This document shows positions 60,500 through 64,000 of a DNA stretch of 64,000 nt, one piece after another. Source of the DNA: Methanoculleus frigidifontis (GTDB lineage: Archaea; Halobacteriota; Methanomicrobia; Methanomicrobiales; Methanoculleaceae); the NCBI RefSeq assembly GCF_030464345.1, contig NZ_VCYH01000010.1, positions 37,729 through 101,728 on the forward strand. Reading direction: 5' to 3'. A model generated the notes under the pieces. It did not search any database, was not told where the DNA came from, and worked only from the letters and a program-made list of their open reading frames with translations. Positions within the stretch are counted from its first letter, which is position 1. Every line of letters begins with the position of its first letter. Position numbers and translations under genes: made by a program.

Positions 60500-61503
60500 C
60501 TCTCATCGAGACCATCCTTGCGGCAGTCGGCGGCACCGTCGCCATGGCGGTCTTCGGTATCGTCGCCGGGCTCTTCTTCCTCGGCGTCGACCGCAAATTC
60601 GCGGCCCTGATGCAGGCCCGGATCGGCCCGCCGCTCCGCCAGCCGTTCATCGACGCGGCGAAGCTGATGCGCAAGGAGAATATCGTCCCCGAGAACGCCA
60701 TCCCGTGGATCTTCAACGGCGCACCGATCCTGGCGCTCGCATCGGCGATCACCATCCTGCTCTACCTTCCGGTCGGCAGCATCATGCCGGTCCTCGGGGG
60801 CGCCGGCGACCTGATCCTGGTGATGTATCTCCTCACGATCCCGGCGCTCGCGATGGTCGTCGGCGGGTTCGCCTCCGGTTCGCCCTACGCGACGGTCGGC
60901 GCCCAGCGTGAGATGGTCATCCTGATCGCCTACGAACTCCCGCTCGCGATCGCGATCATCGCGATCGCCTGGCGGCTCTCGATGGCGGGAATAGCCGATC
61001 CCTTCTCGCTCACCACAATCGCGGCAAACCCGGTCTGGGGCGTCGTCGGCCCGGTCGGGGCGGTCGGGCTTCTGATCCTGCTCGGGATCCTCGCGTGGGT
61101 GACGCCCGCCGAGCTCTCCCGCATCCCGTTCGATGCGCAGGAGGCCGAGACCGAGCTTGCCGGCGGGCTGCTCGTCGAGTACTCGGGGAAGAACTTTGCG
61201 CTCTTCTACCTCGCACAGGCGGTGAAGACGATCGTCATGGCGGCGCTTGCGGTTGCACTCTTCCTGCCCTGGAACCTCTCGAGCTTCGTCGCGATGGCGC
61301 CTGCAGTCGCCGTGGCCGCGGACTTCGTCTTCTTCCTCGCGAAAGTGCTGCTCGTGGTCTTCTTCTCGATCTCCCTGATCCGGGTCTCGATGGCGCGGTT
61401 CAGGATCAACCAGATCGTCTCGATCTACTGGGTCTGGCTCGGCCTCGCCGGATTCGTCGGCCTGGCGCTCGTGATGATCGACGCGATACTCGCAGGAGTG
61501 TGA
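60496..61503 (+). CDS. mbhM: Mbh hydrogenase subunit M (NuoH-like)
   Basis: 335 residues, ATGA overlap with mbhL. About eight helices with the quinone-chamber-like features of NuoH: RKFAALMQARIGPPLRQPFIDAAKLMRKE, ASGSPYATVGAQREMVILIAYELPLA and FDAQEAETELAGGLLVEYSGKNFALFYLAQ. It anchors the hydrogenase module in the membrane. Confidence 0.93.
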   Translation: MTLIETILAAVGGTVAMAVFGIVAGLFFLGVDRKFAALMQARIGPPLRQPFIDAAKLMRKENIVPENAIPWIFNGAPILALASAITILLYLPVGSIMPVLGGAGDLILVMYLLTIPALAMVVGGFASGSPYATVGAQREMVILIAYELPLAIAIIAIAWRLSMAGIADPFSLTTIAANPVWGVVGPVGAVGLLILLGILAWVTPAELSRIPFDAQEAETELAGGLLVEYSGKNFALFYLAQAVKTIVMAALAVALFLPWNLSSFVAMAPAVAVAADFVFFLAKVLLVVFFSISLIRVSMARFRINQIVSIYWVWLGLAGFVGLALVMIDAILAGV

Positions 61504-61913
61504 TGCGAATGGCAACATTACCCATGATACCGGAACTGCTCCGGCAGCTCTTCAGGACCCCGGCGACGAACGCATTCCCGGCGAAGTACCTCCCCTCCTC
61601 GGTGACGGAGTTCCTGGCGAAGGTCGGCAGGGGTGAAGCTGCGATACACCCCCCGGTGCCGGTGCCGAAGGACTTCCGGGGCAAGATCACCTACGACCCG
61701 ACGGGCTGCACCGGCTGCAGCCTCTGCGCAAAGGTCTGCCCGGCCCACGCCATCGAGGTGCTGAAGGACGAGAAAAGGATCCGGATCTACGTTTCGCAGT
61801 GCATCTTCTGCTCGCAGTGCACGGATATCTGCCCGAAAGGCTCGCTCGCGATGAGCGATGCGTTCCTGCTCGCCGACGAGAACCGTTACGCCGATCACCT
61901 CATCGTCGAGTGA
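61503..61913 (+). CDS. mbhN: Mbh hydrogenase subunit N (NuoI-like, 2[4Fe-4S])
   Basis: 136 residues, TGATG overlap with mbhM. Two ferredoxin motifs: CTGCSLCAKVCPAHAIEVL and CIFCSQCTDICPKGSLAM. It receives electrons from ferredoxin. It is the last gene of the 14-gene operon; the stop abuts the stop of the convergent protease gene. Confidence 0.94.
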   Translation: MRMATLPMIPELLRQLFRTPATNAFPAKYLPSSVTEFLAKVGRGEAAIHPPVPVPKDFRGKITYDPTGCTGCSLCAKVCPAHAIEVLKDEKRIRIYVSQCIFCSQCTDICPKGSLAMSDAFLLADENRYADHLIVE

Positions 61914-62351
61914 TCAGAGCACCGGAATATCTTCAATATCCCCTTTTTTCAGGACCGTGATCAACCGTTCCGCTCCTTCCTGCACGGGCTCGCTCAGGTA
62001 CTCGCCGTCCCGCACAATTGCCGGCTGAATCCCGATGAAGAGGATCGTCTCCGCAACGCCCGCGAGGAAGTCGATGAGGTGCGAGAGCGGGAGCGAATGC
62101 GTGCCGATGCTGACGTCCTGGATCCGGCCCTTTGGAACTATCCGGAACTCGCCCGGCGGGACGCCCATATCCGCCGCGTCCACGAAGACGAGGAGAGCCG
62201 GGTGATTCCGCCGGACGACGCCGGTGAAGTTCTCGGGCACCGTCCCGCAGTCGAGGGCGTTCCAGTCGCCATCTTCCATCCGGTGGGCGACGTAGCTTCC
62301 CACGCCGTCGTCGCCGCGGAGGGTATTGCCGACCCCGAGGAGCATCTTCAT
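61914..62351 (-). CDS. Hydrogenase maturation protease (HycI-type)
   Basis: 145 residues from ATG 62351. MKMLLGVGNTLRGDDGVGSYVAHRM (nickel-sensing/GDDGVG motif), LDCGTVPENF, LVFVDAADMG and GTHSLPLSHLIDFL match the M52 peptidase family, which clips the C-terminal tail of hydrogenase large subunits after nickel insertion. The position tail to tail with mbhN suggests MbhL as its target. The frame continues to 62420 but the family starts at this ATG. Confidence 0.88.
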   Translation of the reverse strand: MKMLLGVGNTLRGDDGVGSYVAHRMEDGDWNALDCGTVPENFTGVVRRNHPALLVFVDAADMGVPPGEFRIVPKGRIQDVSIGTHSLPLSHLIDFLAGVAETILFIGIQPAIVRDGEYLSEPVQEGAERLITVLKKGDIEDIPVL

Positions 62352-62513
62352 AATCGGAGGAACTGTGGGCGGGAGAGGTGATAGCCCTGGCGATCGGCGC
62401 TCTCCGGCCCCGGATTGCACTGCAAGATGCGCTTTACGGAACCCAAATCCAGGGATCCCAAATTAAACCGGAATATGCCCATAAATTATCCAGTAAAGTG
62501 TGGATTTTGCATA

Positions 62514-62525
62514 AAATTTATATCC
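62514..62525 (+). promoter_or_regulatory. TATA box for the 24-residue Lys-rich ORF
   Basis: AAATTTATATCC lies about 55 bases before the ATG at 62577. A strong GGGAGGGAGGTG ribosome binding site (62557-62568) is placed correctly downstream. Confidence 0.45.
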
Positions 62526-62576
62526 AAACCGATCGTTGGTAGATATATCCCACCTCGGGAGGGAGGTGTTACGCTC

Positions 62577-62651
62577 ATGGCAGCAAAGGATAAGAAGGCT
62601 CAGGCTCAGGAGAAGAAGCAGGGGAAGCAGGAGAAGGGAAAGAAGAACTAA
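62577..62651 (+). CDS. Tiny Lys/Gln-rich protein, 24 residues
   Basis: Starts MAAKDKKAQAQEKKQG and ends KGKKN; half the residues are Lys or Gln. It has a strong ribosome binding site 8-9 bases before the ATG and its own TATA box, and it is followed by a stop. The frame is open back to 62415 but that part has no ribosome binding site. It is probably an expressed micro-protein, perhaps nucleic-acid or ribosome associated. No family is known to me. Confidence 0.5.
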   Translation: MAAKDKKAQAQEKKQGKQEKGKKN

Positions 62652-62763
62652 CCTCTTCCTGGAACCACCCTCATTCCCCTTTTTCCGCCGCTATTGTTCT
62701 ATCGGATACCGTATCTCTTCTCCCTGTGCACTATCCGAATGCCTCATGTAGTATGCGGTCAAG

Positions 62764-63624
62764 ATGTTCGTCGTGAAACGGAAGACGTCTGTTCCGGTCT
62801 GCGTGCTCCTGCTGCTCACCGCTGCCGTATGCGGATGCACCGGCGCATCGGAGACCGGAGATGCCTGCAGCGACGTTGCAGAGCAGAAGGAGATGCTCGT
62901 CCGGCTGAATCTCCTACAGGGCAGGATCGACGGTGCCCTTGCACTGCTCGACGCACGGGTGGAGACTACGGCACAAAACCTGACCGCGACCGGTCTTGCC
63001 GGCGCCGACGCAGAGGCGCTGCTTGCAGAGACCCTCGCGGCGGATCGGTCCGTCACCACCGCCATCACCATCGCGAGGAACGGGACCTGCCTCGCCGCCG
63101 TTCCGGGGTCCGTCGCCTCGCTCGTCGGCGAGGACCTCGGGGAGCGTGAGGTCGTCCGGGAGACGTTTGAGCGGAAGGTGCCGGTCATGACCGACGTCGT
63201 TCCACTCCAGGAGGGCGGGCAGGCGGCGATCATCGAGTATCCCGTCTTTTCGGAAGACGAGCGCCTGGCCGGGGCGACGAGCATCACCTTCGATCCCTGC
63301 CTGCTGTTGCGGGAGGAGATCGAGCCGGTGCTAAGCGGCACGCCCTACACCGCGATGGTCGCCGAGGCCGGCGGCCGGGTGCTCTACGACCCGGACTCGG
63401 CGGAGGTCGGGAAGGAGACGTTCAGCGAGTCGCTGTACGCAGAGTTCCCGGAGGTCATCGCCTTCGCCCGGACGTATGCGGGCAACTGGTCCGGGCACGC
63501 CACCTACTCCTTCTACGACACCGGGTTTTCCCGCACGGTGCAGAAAGAGGCCTACTGGACGACGGTCGGGCTGCACGGCACCGAGTGGCGGTTGATCGTT
63601 ATCAGGGAGATTGGCGGGGCGTAA
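62764..63624 (+). CDS. Lipoprotein with Cache-like sensor domain
   Basis: 286 residues. Signal peptide with lipobox (VLLLLTAAVCGCTGAS), a helical segment (AEQKEMLVRLNLLQGRIDGALALLDAR), then a Cache-like fold: TTAITIARNGTCLAAVPG, VVRETFERKVPVMTDVV, YPVFSEDERLAGATSITFDP, a second lobe with YTAMVAEAGGRVLYDPDSAEVGKETFSESLY, and the end WTTVGLHGTEWRLIVIRE. It probably binds a small ligand outside the cell. There is no cytoplasmic output domain, so a partner is needed. Confidence 0.72.
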   Translation: MFVVKRKTSVPVCVLLLLTAAVCGCTGASETGDACSDVAEQKEMLVRLNLLQGRIDGALALLDARVETTAQNLTATGLAGADAEALLAETLAADRSVTTAITIARNGTCLAAVPGSVASLVGEDLGEREVVRETFERKVPVMTDVVPLQEGGQAAIIEYPVFSEDERLAGATSITFDPCLLLREEIEPVLSGTPYTAMVAEAGGRVLYDPDSAEVGKETFSESLYAEFPEVIAFARTYAGNWSGHATYSFYDTGFSRTVQKEAYWTTVGLHGTEWRLIVIREIGGA

Positions 63625-63789
63625 CGGAGCGCCCCCCTACTTTTTCAGCCAGACTCCGCCGGGGTATCTCCCTTCGGGAAGAGAGGAGTCCCGGGAATAC
63701 CCTGCAGATCAGTCTGCGGCTTTGAAGGCACTGGAAACACCGATGGCTGCCGGCAGGAGCAGGACGTGAAAATAGAGGTGTTTTTCGGG

Positions 63790-64000
63790 TTACCGCTTCA
63801 TCAAAAAGAATGCGGCGGCCGCGACGGCGATGACGGCGATCACAGCGATGAGAACGGCGAGCATCGGGAGTTTTTCTGCGCCCGTTTCTGCCGGGGCGGT
63901 GGTCGGGACGCCGGTCGCTGCTGTGGTGGGAACAGCCCCGGCCGCTTCGGTGAAGAGGAGGGCGTAGACGCTGAAGTGCGTGATCCGGGCGGTCACGGTT
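63790..64000 (-). CDS. C-terminal end of a surface protein (cut by window edge)
   Basis: About 70 residues of the C-terminus are visible. TVTARITHFSVYALLF resembles the last strand of the surface-protein domains with 'xTTHFSxYxL' in methanogens. A Thr/Pro/Ala-rich linker and a final transmembrane helix (LPMLAVLIAVIAVIAVAAAAFFLMKR) follow. The frame continues beyond base 64000, so the true start is not in the window. Confidence 0.6.
   Translation of the reverse strand, partial: TVTARITHFSVYALLFTEAAGAVPTTAATGVPTTAPAETGAEKLPMLAVLIAVIAVIAVAAAAFFLMKR

Noticed and set aside
1..64000. tRNA, rRNA or CRISPR
   Set aside because: No T-loop (GGTTCRA) with matching acceptor stems and no regularly spaced 24-40-bp direct repeats were found by eye. 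The only regular tandem repeat is the 75-bp coding one at 3786-4170.

Overview
The window is a piece of a GC-rich methanogen chromosome. The best fit is order Methanomicrobiales, and Methanoculleus or a close relative is my guess. Support comes from archaeal TATA boxes (short AT-rich islands about 25 bases before starts), a 14-gene Mbh-type energy-converting hydrogenase operon, form III RuBisCO, DUF4013 and DUF2795 proteins, many PAS-type sensor proteins, and frequent 4-base ATGA/GTGA gene overlaps. No rRNA, tRNA or CRISPR array was seen.

Layout. 1-1556: end of a surface-glycan pair (glycosyltransferase cut by the window edge, FAD oxidoreductase). 2130-3347: a HAMP membrane protein and a Roadblock/LC7-like protein. 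3558-4498: two DUF2795 proteins, one with 75-bp KGG-type tandem repeats. 4548-7887: a cluster of TIGR04282- and TIGR04283-type glycosyltransferases with a methyltransferase and a radical SAM/SPASM enzyme. 7895-8323: a dead Cache sensor with an in-frame amber stop. 8367-11182: TIGR04255 protein, CTP-dependent polyprenol/phytol kinase-like protein, small zinc-ribbon membrane protein, and a THUMP-type tRNA guanosine methyltransferase. 11951-15430: grpE-dnaK-dnaJ on the minus strand. 15675-17658: purH and a GNAT acetyltransferase. 18359-21586: four tandem DUF4013 membrane proteins. 22076-25747: leuA/cimA-like synthase, ilvB and ilvN (branched-chain amino acids). 25845-27547: sodium:solute symporter with a 37-residue partner. 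27928-29248: small protein plus FIST sensor.

29302-34394 and 40935-48826 hold six large PAS/GAF sensor proteins on the minus strand. They fall into three pairs: one member has a histidine-kinase ATPase domain, and the other ends in a phospho-acceptor-like helix pair with no ATPase. Between the two groups lie an HdeD-like protein, a CDF metal transporter, a 2H phosphoesterase, form III RuBisCO and a transglutaminase-like membrane protein. 49823-53242 is a divergent locus of secreted proteins. Two share an almost identical N-terminal module, and a membrane-anchored winged-helix regulator is translationally coupled to one of them. An imperfect 26-bp inverted repeat between the divergent genes looks like a shared operator.

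53793-61913 is the mbhA-N operon: Na+/H+ antiporter-like subunits followed by a [NiFe]-hydrogenase module. A hydrogenase maturation protease lies convergent at its end. The window closes with a 24-residue Lys-rich ORF, a Cache-like lipoprotein and the C-terminus of a surface protein.

Non-coding structure: a dispersed GC-rich repeat family (17727-18156, 48998-49650, an inverted copy at 11436-11733, and a decayed trace near 21785). The complete copies have GGTAGTGC/GCACTACC terminal inverted repeats. One has a perfect 8-bp target duplication and the other a 7/8 duplication, so I read them as MITE-like elements with IS1-like ends.
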